Shown: positions 1 through 6,431, numbered from the stretch's first letter. The stretch: 9,349 bases of DNA from Hyphomicrobiales bacterium (GCA_003164825.1 PLUH01000386.1:22653-32001), one strand, 5' to 3'. Notes: a model not told the origin generated them from the letters alone. A program made the numbers and translations.

Positions 1-1383
1 CGGTCGAGCATCGAGCCGTTCTTGCAACTCTCGGCCCGCCGCGATCTGCGCGAGGCCGCCTTTCGCGCCTGGGAGGCGCGCGGCGAAAACGGCGGGGCGA
101 CCGACAACCGCGCGATCGCCGCCGAAATGGTGCGCCTAAGAGCAGAGCGCGCGCGCCTGCTCGGCTACGAATCCTACGCCCACTACCGCCTCGCCGACAC
201 GATGGCCAAGACGCCCCGCGCCGCGCTCGATCTGCTCGAATCGGTCTGGGCCCCGGGCGTTTCGAGCGCGCTAAAAGAGCAAGAGGCGTTGCAGGCGATC
301 ATCGCCGGCGAGGGCGGCAATTTCAAAGTCGCGCCCTGGGATTGGCGCTACCTGGCCGAAAAGCGGCGCAAGGCCGAGTTCGACTTCGACGAGGGCGAGC
401 TCAAGCCCTACCTGCAGCTCGACCGCATGATCGAGGCCGCCTTCTATGCGGCAAGCCGCCTGTTCGGCCTTGGCTTCGAAGAACGCTTCGACCTCAAGCT
501 CTATGATCCCGACGTTCGCGCCTGGGCCGTGAGCGGGCGCGGTTCACCCATCGCGCTCTTCATCGGCGACTATTTCGCCAGGCCGTCGAAGCGGAGCGGC
601 GCGTGGATGAGCAATTTCCGCGCACAGCAGAAGCTCGACGGACGGCAATTGCCGATCGTGGTCAACGTGATGAATTTCGCCAAGGGGGCCGAGGGCGAAG
701 CCAGTCTGCTCAGCCTCGCCGATGCGCGGACGCTGTTTCATGAATTCGGCCACGCCCTGCACGGAATGCTGTCCGACGTGACCTATCCGCTCATTTCCGG
801 AACCCGTGTCGCAGGCGATTTCGTCGAGTTTCCGTCCCAGCTTTACGAGCATTGGATCAAGGAGCCCGAAATGCTGCGCCGGTTCGCGCTCCACTACAAG
901 ACCGGCGAACCGATGCCTGAGGCGCTCATCGCCAAGCTTACGAGCGCGCGCCGGTTCAATCAGGGCTGGGCGACGGTCGAATATACGGCTTCCGCGCTGG
1001 TCGACCTCAGGCTGCACCTCGATCCGTCGCCCGCGGATGTCGATGTCGTCGCCTTTGAGCGGCGGGAGCTGGCGCGGATCGGCATGCCCGACGCAATCGC
1101 CATGCGTCATCGCGCTCCCCATTTCCAGCATATCTTCTCGGGCGGCTATTCGGCCGCCTATTACAGCTACCTATGGTCGGAAGTTCTCGACGCCGACGGC
1201 TTCGAGGCGTTCGAGGAGGCCGGCGACATCTTCGACGCCGAGGTTGCCCATCGGCTGCATGACTTCGTCTATGCGGCCGGCGGCAGCCGCGATTATGATG
1301 CTGCCTATCGAGGCTTTCGCGGCCGCTCGCCCTCGCCGGCGGCGCTGTTCCGCAAGCGAGGCTTCGGGGCCGGCCACGAGTGA
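1..1383 (+). CDS. dcp: M3 family zinc metallopeptidase (peptidyl-dipeptidase Dcp-like), 5' end outside window
   Basis: Cleaves short peptides, in the Dcp subfamily typically releasing C-terminal dipeptides during cytoplasmic or periplasmic peptide turnover. The frame is open from base 1 with no convincing start, so the gene begins upstream. 460 residues are visible, against roughly 680 for full-length relatives, so about a third is missing at the N-terminus. The zinc site HEFGH lies at bases 739-753 (fragment residues 247-251). The third ligand Glu is at bases 826-828 (residue 276), 25 residues after the second His, the spacing seen in thimet oligopeptidase. The substrate-binding stretch HIFSGGYSAAYYSYLW begins at residue 377 and carries the family His and Tyr residues. 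The segment MAKTPRAALDLL favours Dcp over oligopeptidase A (PrlC). No signal peptide can be judged. It ends in TGA, 12 bp before the stop of the convergent small secreted protein, and no terminator hairpin is visible between them. Family assignment is firm; the subfamily is likely. Confidence 0.93.
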   Translation, partial: RSSIEPFLQLSARRDLREAAFRAWEARGENGGATDNRAIAAEMVRLRAERARLLGYESYAHYRLADTMAKTPRAALDLLESVWAPGVSSALKEQEALQAIIAGEGGNFKVAPWDWRYLAEKRRKAEFDFDEGELKPYLQLDRMIEAAFYAASRLFGLGFEERFDLKLYDPDVRAWAVSGRGSPIALFIGDYFARPSKRSGAWMSNFRAQQKLDGRQLPIVVNVMNFAKGAEGEASLLSLADARTLFHEFGHALHGMLSDVTYPLISGTRVAGDFVEFPSQLYEHWIKEPEMLRRFALHYKTGEPMPEALIAKLTSARRFNQGWATVEYTASALVDLRLHLDPSPADVDVVAFERRELARIGMPDAIAMRHRAPHFQHIFSGGYSAAYYSYLWSEVLDADGFEAFEEAGDIFDAEVAHRLHDFVYAAGGSRDYDAAYRGFRGRSPSPAALFRKRGFGAGHE

Positions 1384-1395
1384 AGCGTCAGCCGC

Positions 1396-1668
1396 TCAGC
1401 GCGCCCCGCTGCATTTCCACCAGTCGCCGTCCTCGTGGTAGAGGCAGCCGTGGCGCTTAAGCACCGCGCTGAGACGATCGCGCAGTTCGCATTGCTTGGC
1501 GTCGCCGTCGTGGCACTTCGAGTTCGCGACCTGCCAGCCCTGCTCTTGAACGGTCAGAGCACGCGCCGGGGTGGTCAAAGCAGCGGCGCATGCGAGCGCA
1601 GCCAGAAGCGGCGTCAGGGTCGCGATGATCCGCCTTGCGGGCAGGCGGGACCCGATCTTCCTCGTCAT
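1396..1668 (-). CDS. Small secreted four-cysteine protein, unknown function
   Basis: I do not recognise this 90-residue protein. The N-terminus has several Arg/Lys (residues 3-13), a hydrophobic run rich in Ala and Leu (about 14-31) and an ARA site at 35-37, which together read as a Sec signal peptide. The mature part is about 53 residues and holds exactly four Cys (52, 60, 75, 86), which suggests two disulfides after export to the periplasm. It ends with DGDWWKCSGAR. The ATG is supported by a strong AGGGAGG Shine-Dalgarno sequence at 1674-1680, five bases upstream. A short inverted repeat (GGGCG at 1691-1695, CGCCC at 1705-1709) sits just ahead of that site in the leader. It is convergent with the M3 peptidase and has no same-strand partner nearby. 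The clean signal peptide, good ribosome site and Cys pattern argue for a real gene. It could be a small inhibitor or binding protein, but nothing in the sequence shows this. Confidence 0.72.
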   Translation of the reverse strand: MTRKIGSRLPARRIIATLTPLLAALACAAALTTPARALTVQEQGWQVANSKCHDGDAKQCELRDRLSAVLKRHGCLYHEDGDWWKCSGAR

Positions 1669-2095
1669 TATTTCCTCCCTCGACAGATATGGGCGTCCTG
1701 GCGGCGCCCGATCAATTTCCTGGCGCCGAGCGCGCCGGATCGCAGGCGTGCGGACTCCGTTGAGCGCGTGATTCTTGCCAGCGCCGGCGCCATGTCGAGT
1801 CCTATCATATCAGACCGAGCAGCCTTGGCCCGCGATTCTCGCCGGCGCTATGGGAGCGTCATGGTTTCGGTGATTTGGATCGCAGAGGGCCGACGCTGAG
1901 TTCGATCATATGACGAGCTTCTTCGTCCCCCGGTCCCGAGCGAAGGCTTCAACGTCACCAGGTACGGCGATGGGTTGCAGCCGCGCTCGATAGGGCGGCC
2001 ATAAGGACGGCCATCTATCGGCGGGCGCGGAGCCGCGGCTATTCTCAGCCCGAGCCTTTTCAGGACAGCGCGCGCCCGGCGCAAGCCCAAATCCA

Positions 2096-2197
2096 TTCCC
2101 TGTTAGCGCGAAAAAAACTCCCTGTTCGCGCAAGCAAAAGCCCCTGTTCGCGCTACGAAGCTCCCTGTTCGCGTCTCCGCACAACTCTTTGTTCGGA
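2096..2197. repeat. Five degenerate copies of CTCCCTGTTCGCG at about 22-bp period
   Basis: The copies lie at 2096-2110 (TTCCCTGTTAGCGCG), 2118-2131 (CTCCCTGTTCGCGC), 2140-2153 (GCCCCTGTTCGCGC), 2161-2174 (CTCCCTGTTCGCGT) and 2185-2197 (CTCTTTGTTCGGA). The CTGTT cores start 22, 22, 21 and 24 bp apart, close to two helical turns, so all copies would face one side of the duplex. The spacers are A-rich and differ from each other (for example the seven-A run at 2111-2117), so this is a spaced motif and not a simple duplication. On the opposite strand the motif reads CGCGAACAGGGAG. I recall similar AACAGGGA arrays in intergenic and accessory regions of rhizobial genomes, without known function. It lies downstream of the Tlde1 gene and is not inside any supported gene. 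It could be protein-binding iterons or a dispersed genomic repeat. Confidence 0.75.
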
Positions 2198-2209
2198 CGC
2201 CGGTTTCCT

Positions 2210-2226
2210 CGCCCGAGTCGCGGGCG
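2210..2226 (-). terminator. Possible weak terminator hairpin after the Tlde1 gene
   Basis: CGCCCG (2210-2215) and CGGGCG (2221-2226) form a perfect 6-bp GC stem with a 5-base loop, about 18 bp past the Tlde1-protein stop in its direction of transcription. No U-tract follows, so it is at best a weak or Rho-assisted terminator. In DNA this GC-rich such stems also arise by chance. Confidence 0.25.
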
Positions 2227-2243
2227 GCGCGCGGCTAAGGAGG

Positions 2244-3362
2244 TCAGAGCCTGGTGACGACCGCGAGCTTGTTGATCTGGCCGTTCTCATACGCCTTGAG
2301 GAAGGCCTCGTAGTCCCTGAACGAGACGCAGCCGTTCGAATCGCCGTTCGGGCCGAGCATGAACGGGTGCGCCAGCAGTCCCGCCCGGCCGTAGAGACCG
2401 CCTTCCCCGATCGGGTTGAGGCGCAGGGCCTGAACGCCGTGGAACGAGCCCTCGCGGAGCGCCAATTGGTAGAGATGGGGCGGCGTCGGGCCGCGAGCGC
2501 GCTCGCTTACGTAGCGCGGATTGTCGAGGGCGTCCCCCAGGCCCGAATGGGCTTCGAGCTTCGTTCCATCCGGCAGATAGACGACGCGGGCGGAGATATC
2601 ATAGACAGCTGTATTGCGGTCGTAGCCGGAGGCCGGGGCCGAACCGCCGAACGGCGACGGGAACGAAAACAACGGGCCCCTGCCCGCGCCGCGGTTTTCA
2701 GTCGCCGCGGAAGCGCTCGAAACCGCGGAAGCGCTCGAAACCGTCCGGTTCGCGACGCCGCTTTCGGGCGCTACGGAGGCGACCGCCGGCGCGGACGGCC
2801 GCCCGAGCCCGAACAGCTTCTGGAAGATGCTGCGGTTGTCGACCGGAGCCGCAGGGGGAGCCGTCGCCACATTCGGTTGGACCGGATGGCGGGCTGGCGC
2901 GGAAAGCGGGCCGAACTCGGGCGGACGAGGCGGCGGCAACGGCGCTTCGCCGATTTCGGCCCCCTCGTGCGTCGGCGGCAGGGGAACGCCCCCGGCTTGC
3001 GGGGCCGTCGGAACGGGCGGAAACGCCTCGAGGCTCGGCAGCGGGATCGGCGCGTAGGTAGCGGGCGGAGCGGTTTCGAGGCTCGCCACTTGCGACGAAG
3101 CGTCCCGCTTCAATTCGGCGAGCAGATTGGCGTCGATGACAATGTCGGCGAACGGCTTGGACGCGACCGCCGGCGCCGAATGGGCCAATCGGGTCGTGTC
3201 GGCCACGGGAGCGGCCGGCTCGCGTAGATGGAGCGCCCAAACGCCAACAGCCCCGGCCAGCGCCACGGCGGCGGCGCCAGGAAGGACTTTTTGAAGCACG
3301 CGCCGAGGACCATCCCCGCCCTCGAACGAAACTTCGTCAAATGTCGCTTCTGTCCCCTGCAT
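2244..3362 (-). CDS. Membrane-anchored Tlde1 (DUF2778) domain protein, putative L,D-transpeptidase-like enzyme
   Basis: 372 residues. A short charged N-terminus (1-21) is followed by one hydrophobic segment (about 26-46) that should anchor it in the inner membrane with the rest in the periplasm. Residues 99-173 are strongly proline-rich, a likely stretched spacer through the periplasm. A short conserved-looking block DNRSIFQKLFGLG lies at 175-187, followed by a Ser/Ala linker holding a duplicated VSSASA (208-219). The C-terminal domain (about 247-372) is of the Tlde1/DUF2778 type. It carries His332 in LLAHPFMLGPNGDSNGCVSF and the presumed nucleophile Cys345 in the SNGC motif, the same His/Cys logic as YkuD L,D-transpeptidases. 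Characterised Salmonella Tlde1 is a type VI effector that cuts or exchanges residues on peptidoglycan tetrapeptides. Here no type VI gene is near, and the membrane anchor suggests action on the cell's own wall. The ATG is preceded by purine-rich AGGGCGAGGG almost touching it, so the start is probable but not certain. It lies 258 bp after the TPR gene on the same strand. Confidence 0.85.
   Translation of the reverse strand: MQGTEATFDEVSFEGGDGPRRVLQKVLPGAAAVALAGAVGVWALHLREPAAPVADTTRLAHSAPAVASKPFADIVIDANLLAELKRDASSQVASLETAPPATYAPIPLPSLEAFPPVPTAPQAGGVPLPPTHEGAEIGEAPLPPPRPPEFGPLSAPARHPVQPNVATAPPAAPVDNRSIFQKLFGLGRPSAPAVASVAPESGVANRTVSSASAVSSASAATENRGAGRGPLFSFPSPFGGSAPASGYDRNTAVYDISARVVYLPDGTKLEAHSGLGDALDNPRYVSERARGPTPPHLYQLALREGSFHGVQALRLNPIGEGGLYGRAGLLAHPFMLGPNGDSNGCVSFRDYEAFLKAYENGQINKLAVVTRL
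2705..2740. repeat. Perfect 18-bp tandem duplication inside the Tlde1-protein linker
   Basis: The 18-bp unit CCGCGGAAGCGCTCGAAA at 2705-2722 is repeated without mismatch at 2723-2740. It keeps the frame and yields the doubled VSSASA hexapeptide (residues 208-219) in the disordered linker before the catalytic domain. A mismatch-free repeat suggests a recent slippage event, and copy number may vary between strains. Confidence 0.9.
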
Positions 3363-3390
3363 CCCTCGCCCTACGCTTACGCTGCACCAC

Positions 3391-3422
3391 TCGAATCAAA
3401 TTATCGCGTACGCGTTGAATCA
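3391..3422 (-). promoter_or_regulatory. Candidate promoter/control region for the Tlde1 gene
   Basis: On the minus strand a GATAAT hexamer (3400-3405), five of six matches to a sigma-70 -10 box, lies about 38 bp before the Tlde1 ATG. No good -35 box is found at normal spacing. A perfect palindrome CGCGTACGCG (3405-3414) touches it, and two GAATC sites (3393-3397, 3417-3421) flank it. GAATC fits GANTC, the site methylated by CcrM in alphaproteobacteria. The grouping is suggestive only. Confidence 0.25.
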
Positions 3423-3574
3423 TTCTTAACGCAGTCCGCCGCCCTTGGCCACCCCATCGCCGCGCCGCCTCGAACGTGCCCCCCAACTCGTCCATAACCC
3501 TTTGAAAAAGCTCAAAATGACAAGGGCGGGTGTTGTTTAGCGCCGGTATGAAATCGGGGTTCCGGCTTGCGCTT

Positions 3575-3596
3575 GGCCCCATTGCCGCCTGGGGCC
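3575..3596 (-). terminator. Possible terminator hairpin after the TPR gene
   Basis: GGCCCCA (3575-3581) and TGGGGCC (3590-3596) form a perfect 7-bp stem with an 8-base loop, about 25 bp beyond the TPR-protein stop in its direction of transcription. There is no U-tract after the stem, so intrinsic termination is uncertain. The position fits a transcript end and would separate this gene from the Tlde1 gene downstream. Confidence 0.35.
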
Positions 3597-3620
3597 TTAA
3601 GGAACGCCTCCCGCCGGGAC

Positions 3621-4952
3621 TCAGTGGGCCCCGGCGCGGCCTTGCGCCCGCTCGAGCGCGGCAAGCGTGCGCGCGGTCGGCCGGACGCCGGCGCGCTCGG
3701 CGAGCAGCGCCCGCGCCAGGCGCCATTGGCCCGACCGTTCGGCCGCCGCGATCAGCGTCAGGTTGACGATGTCGCGCTGGGCGTGGCTGCCGCCGATCCG
3801 GACCGCCTCGTAGCGAACCGGCAGGATCGCTTCGACCGCCTGGGCATAATCGCCGTCGGCGAAGGCGAGCGCGCCGTCGATGAGGCGCCGGCCGACCTCG
3901 GCCGTCACCCGCCGGTTGTCGCCCGAGCCCACACGCTCGTAGACGTCGAGCGAACGGCTGAAGCGCTTGACGTCGCCCGGGTCGGGCGATCGCGCCGCGG
4001 CGAAAGCACAATGCAGGTCGTTGAAGGCGAGCACGTGGTCGTCGACATGCGCCATCCATTTGTCGGCGACCGGCGCCCAGCGATTCCCCACGTCGACGCC
4101 CGCAAGTTCGAGCCGCCACAGGAGCGCGGCGGCGTCGACGCGGTCGAGCGTTCCATCGTCGGCGAGTTTTGGCGCCGAGAAGCGATCGTAATCGGCGAGA
4201 ACCTCGTCGAAGCATCCCTGCTCGATCAGGAACAGCGCCAGATGCCAGCCGTTGTGGCCGGCCATGAAATGCGCTCCGCTCCAGTCGGCGCGCGTCGATT
4301 TGAGAAAAGCGACGCCGTCGTCCTGGCGGTTCGCGGTCTCCATCACGTGGGCGAGCGCATGCGTCGCCCAGGCGTCGCGCGGGTTCCCCGCCAGCGCCTC
4401 ACGGCCGAAGTCCTCGGCGCGCTTGAGGTCGCCCGTCTCCTCGAGCCCGAAGGCGTAAAGGCCGAGGATGAAGCTTGTGAGCGGATTTCCCCGGTCCCAC
4501 GCCGGCAGGACTCGTGCGGCGCAGTCGCGTATCGCCAGCGACCGGCCGAGAAAATAATAGGCGTCCTGCGCCAGCCGCAAGGCGAGCGCGTCGGTCGGAT
4601 GATCGACGAGTATTGTCTCCCAGCCCAGGATCGCCTGCGAGGTCTTGCCTTCCGCCCAGGCGCTGGCGGCGGCGAGATGGCGCCGTTCGCGCTCCGAGGC
4701 GCGGCGAATCGTGGGCTCGGCCGCGCCGAACGCCTTGACCACCTCCGGATGGTCGCCGCGAAAGCCGCCGATCATATAGAGCGCCGCGATCGCCACCCCG
4801 CCGAGCGCGAAACCGGGATCGCGCGCCAGCGCCTGCCTGAGGATCCCGACCGGATCGCCCGTCAACCCATAATAGTCGGCGATCGCCAGATCGAACGCCG
4901 TGGCCGACTCGGGCGCGCCGGCGAGCGTCAGGCCTTGCTGGTCTTTGGCCAT
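3621..4952 (-). CDS. TTC38-like tetratricopeptide repeat protein
   Basis: 443 residues, with no signal peptide or membrane segment, so cytoplasmic. The whole length matches the tetratricopeptide repeat protein 38 (TTC38) family, whose human member is about 470 residues, so the gene looks complete. Recognisable family blocks are NPRDAWATHALAHVMETANR (190-209), DWSGAHFMAGHNGWHLALF (223-241) followed by the IEQG turn, LLWRLELAGVDVGNRW (277-292), AFNDLHCAFA (309-318) and GGSHAQRD (387-394). The paired His residues in HALAHV, AHFMAGHNGWH and NDLHCA are typical of this family. They look like more than helix packing, though no enzymatic activity is known to me. The ATG is set by AGAGGA (4960-4965), seven bases upstream. 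It is divergent from the SDR gene across 193 bp. Function is unknown; it may be a protein-binding scaffold or an uncharacterised enzyme. Confidence 0.88.
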   Translation of the reverse strand: MAKDQQGLTLAGAPESATAFDLAIADYYGLTGDPVGILRQALARDPGFALGGVAIAALYMIGGFRGDHPEVVKAFGAAEPTIRRASERERRHLAAASAWAEGKTSQAILGWETILVDHPTDALALRLAQDAYYFLGRSLAIRDCAARVLPAWDRGNPLTSFILGLYAFGLEETGDLKRAEDFGREALAGNPRDAWATHALAHVMETANRQDDGVAFLKSTRADWSGAHFMAGHNGWHLALFLIEQGCFDEVLADYDRFSAPKLADDGTLDRVDAAALLWRLELAGVDVGNRWAPVADKWMAHVDDHVLAFNDLHCAFAAARSPDPGDVKRFSRSLDVYERVGSGDNRRVTAEVGRRLIDGALAFADGDYAQAVEAILPVRYEAVRIGGSHAQRDIVNLTLIAAAERSGQWRLARALLAERAGVRPTARTLAALERAQGRAGAH

Positions 4953-5145
4953 TCATCGGTCCTCTGGCGGTCGTGCGGCCCGCGGCCTTCGCTTGTCCCA
5001 CCATAATCCGAGCGAATCGCGGTCGAAAACCAAGATGGGCCCATCGATCGGCGTTTTCGCGCCCATTTCATCGGGCGTCCTCTTTTTGCCTCGCCGGGGC
5101 GCGCTTAAATGGCAAGGCGTTGGGCAGCAGCCAAAGGAATGTTGG
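4953..5145. promoter_or_regulatory. Divergent control region between the TPR and SDR genes
   Basis: Both genes must be transcribed outward from this 193-bp gap. It holds a perfect 12-bp palindrome GATGGGCCCATC at 5034-5045, near the middle, which could be an operator for a dimeric regulator. To its right, GGCG (5050-5053) can pair with CGCC (5060-5063), or the overlapping CGCCC (5060-5064) can pair with GGGCG (5073-5077). The second stem is followed by TCCTCTTTTTG. No clear -35/-10 pair was found on either strand. The ribosome sites are at 4960-4965 (TPR gene) and 5133-5138 (SDR gene). Confidence 0.4.
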
Positions 5146-6009
5146 ATGAAGGGCAAGACCATTGTCGCGACCGGCGCGACGTCGGGCATCGGCGAGGCCG
5201 CGGTCCTGGAGCTCGCAGGGCTGGGCGCCCGGATCGTCATCGTCGCCCGAGATGAGGCTCGGGCGCAGGCGACGATGCGCAAGCTCGAAGCCAAGGCGCC
5301 CAAGCTCGGCCATCGCATGCATCTGGCGGATCTCTCGAGCATGGCCGAGACGCGCAAGGTCGGAGCGGCGATCGCCGCCAGCGAGCCGCGCATCGACGTC
5401 TTGATCAACAACGCCGGCGCCCTCTTTTCCGAGCGGCGGGTGACGCCCGAGGGCCTCGAACTGACCTTCGCGCTCAACCACATGGCCTATTTCGTACTGA
5501 CCGAGGCGCTACGCGACAATCTCGTCGCCTCGACGCCGTCACGGGTCGTCTCCACCTCTTCGAGCGCACACCAGGGCGCGAGCCTCGACTTCGACGACCT
5601 GCAGAGCGCCAAGGGCTACGGCGGGCTCAAGGTCTATGGCCGCTCGAAGCTCGCCAATATCCTGTTCACCCGCGAACTCGCCCGGCGCCTCGCTGGAACG
5701 GGAGTGACGGCCAATTGCCTCCATCCCGGCGCCGTCGCGACGCGATTCGGCTCTTCGAGCGGCGGCTTCGCCGGCCTTGTGATCCCTTTTCTCAGGCTGT
5801 TCTTCATCTCGCCGGAAAAGGGCGCCGACACAATCGTCTATCTCGCCTCCTCGCCGGAGGTCGCCAAGACGACCGGCGAGTATTTCATCAACCGCAAGAT
5901 CGCCGAGCCGTCCGCGGCTGGGCGGGACGATGCGGCGGCGAAAAGGCTCTGGGAGGCGAGCGAGACGCTCGCCGGCGCGCAATCCCAAAAGGAGCGCGCG
6001 ACCGGCTAG
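5146..6009 (+). CDS. Short-chain dehydrogenase/reductase, retinol dehydrogenase-like
   Basis: 287 residues, an NAD(P)-dependent oxidoreductase of the classical SDR fold, presumably soluble. It shows the nucleotide-binding TGATSGIG at 9-16, the ADLSS acidic block at 61-65, NNAG at 88-91, Asn111 in ALNHMAYF, and the catalytic Ser at about 139 in VSTSSSAH. The YGRSK catalytic pair is Tyr164/Lys168, and HPGAVATRFG follows at 193-202. The NHMAYF, SSSAH and HPG blocks resemble the RDH11-14/WWOX-like branch, which reduces or oxidises retinoid, lipid and other hydrophobic alcohols and aldehydes. The bacterial substrate cannot be read from sequence. VAR at 33-35 after the second strand gives a basic residue that would suit NADP. 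The start is the ATG after AAAGGA (5133-5138, seven bases). The frame stays open further left but has no ribosome site or SDR homology there. Its TAG overlaps the stop of the convergent MmcQ-type gene within one CTAG. Confidence 0.93.
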   Translation: MKGKTIVATGATSGIGEAAVLELAGLGARIVIVARDEARAQATMRKLEAKAPKLGHRMHLADLSSMAETRKVGAAIAASEPRIDVLINNAGALFSERRVTPEGLELTFALNHMAYFVLTEALRDNLVASTPSRVVSTSSSAHQGASLDFDDLQSAKGYGGLKVYGRSKLANILFTRELARRLAGTGVTANCLHPGAVATRFGSSSGGFAGLVIPFLRLFFISPEKGADTIVYLASSPEVAKTTGEYFINRKIAEPSAAGRDDAAAKRLWEASETLAGAQSQKERATG

Positions 6010-6335
6010 CGGCGCTTCGCCTTCGTCTTCGCCGCGCCGTGGCGCCAGGCCATCTCGAGCGCGGCGGCAAGCTCCGGCTCGCTGAGCGCCGCCAGCGCCG
6101 CGCGGGTCCAGCCCTGCCCGCCCCAGGCGTTGTCGAGGGCGACGAAGGCGTCCGGCGCGACGGCGCATTTGAGCGCCTGCTCGTCCGGGGCGAACTTGAG
6201 GTTGGCGGTCAGTTCGTCGGGCGCGAGGGTTGCGAACGTGACCCGCGCCTTGAACGCGTGGCGGTCGAAATGCGGATATTCCGCGACGCCGGGGAGCGCG
6301 AGCGCGATCCGGCGGAAATCGGCGGCGTTGGTCAC
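6006..6335 (-). CDS. MmcQ/YjbR family protein
   Basis: 109 residues, matching the small MmcQ/YjbR family (usual length about 105-120). The family has a CyaY-like alpha/beta fold, is often labelled DNA-binding, and has no settled function. Diagnostic parts are the N-terminal FRRIALALPGVAEYPHFDRHAFK (7-29), written here by position because it defines the family, the central strand ANLKFAPDEQALKCA (44-58), and the GGQGWTRAALAALSEPELA stretch (72-90) leading into AWRHGAAKTKAK. The start is taken as GTG at 6333-6335 because family members begin a few residues before FRRIAL. No ATG is available, and the ribosome site is weak (GGGG about 8 bases upstream). The frame remains open for 1.4 kb upstream, antisense to the transporter, but that part is not coding. 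It is convergent and overlapping with the SDR, and divergent from the MFS gene. Confidence 0.82.
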   Translation of the reverse strand: MTNAADFRRIALALPGVAEYPHFDRHAFKARVTFATLAPDELTANLKFAPDEQALKCAVAPDAFVALDNAWGGQGWTRAALAALSEPELAAALEMAWRHGAAKTKAKRR

Positions 6336-6431
6336 AGGCGCACCCCGACGAGGAACGCGAAATTCGCAGCGCCGCGGCCATTGTGCCGACGGCGGCAACG
6401 CGCGTAGGGTGGGCGATTGGAGGGAGGGGCG

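Larger units (their letters stand above)
1669..2243. other. Gene-free intergenic stretch of about 575 bp
   Basis: No convincing gene is visible on either strand. The short open frames here have no recognisable domains and no good ribosome sites, and one of them merely reads through the repeat array. From left to right it contains the leader of the small four-Cys protein (ribosome site at 1674-1680, weak hairpin at 1691-1709), a perfect 10-bp palindrome GCGCCGGCGC at 1781-1790 of the kind that arises often in GC-rich DNA, and an otherwise featureless 300 bp. Then comes the degenerate repeat array at 2096-2197, and finally a 6-bp stem with a 5-base loop at 2210-2226 just past the end of the Tlde1 gene. 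The array and the lack of genes suggest a site of past insertion or a regulatory or structural region; this is inference. Confidence 0.6.

Noticed and set aside
1906..2184. A 92-codon minus-strand frame reading through the repeat array.
   Set aside because: Its N-terminal part is just the translated repeat motif; no ribosome site and no recognisable domain.
2235..2255. A near-perfect TAAGGAGGT on the + strand followed by GTG.
   Set aside because: The frame closes after about 20 codons and lies in the end of the Tlde1 gene; coincidence.
3567..5006. A 479-codon open frame on the + strand opposite the TPR gene.
   Set aside because: It is a GC-driven shadow of a gene with full-length family homology; no ribosome site or domain.
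4900..5145. An in-frame N-terminal extension of the SDR gene.
   Set aside because: It overlaps the divergent TPR gene start, and SDRs begin a few residues before the TGxxxGIG motif. The ATG at 5146 has a proper ribosome site.
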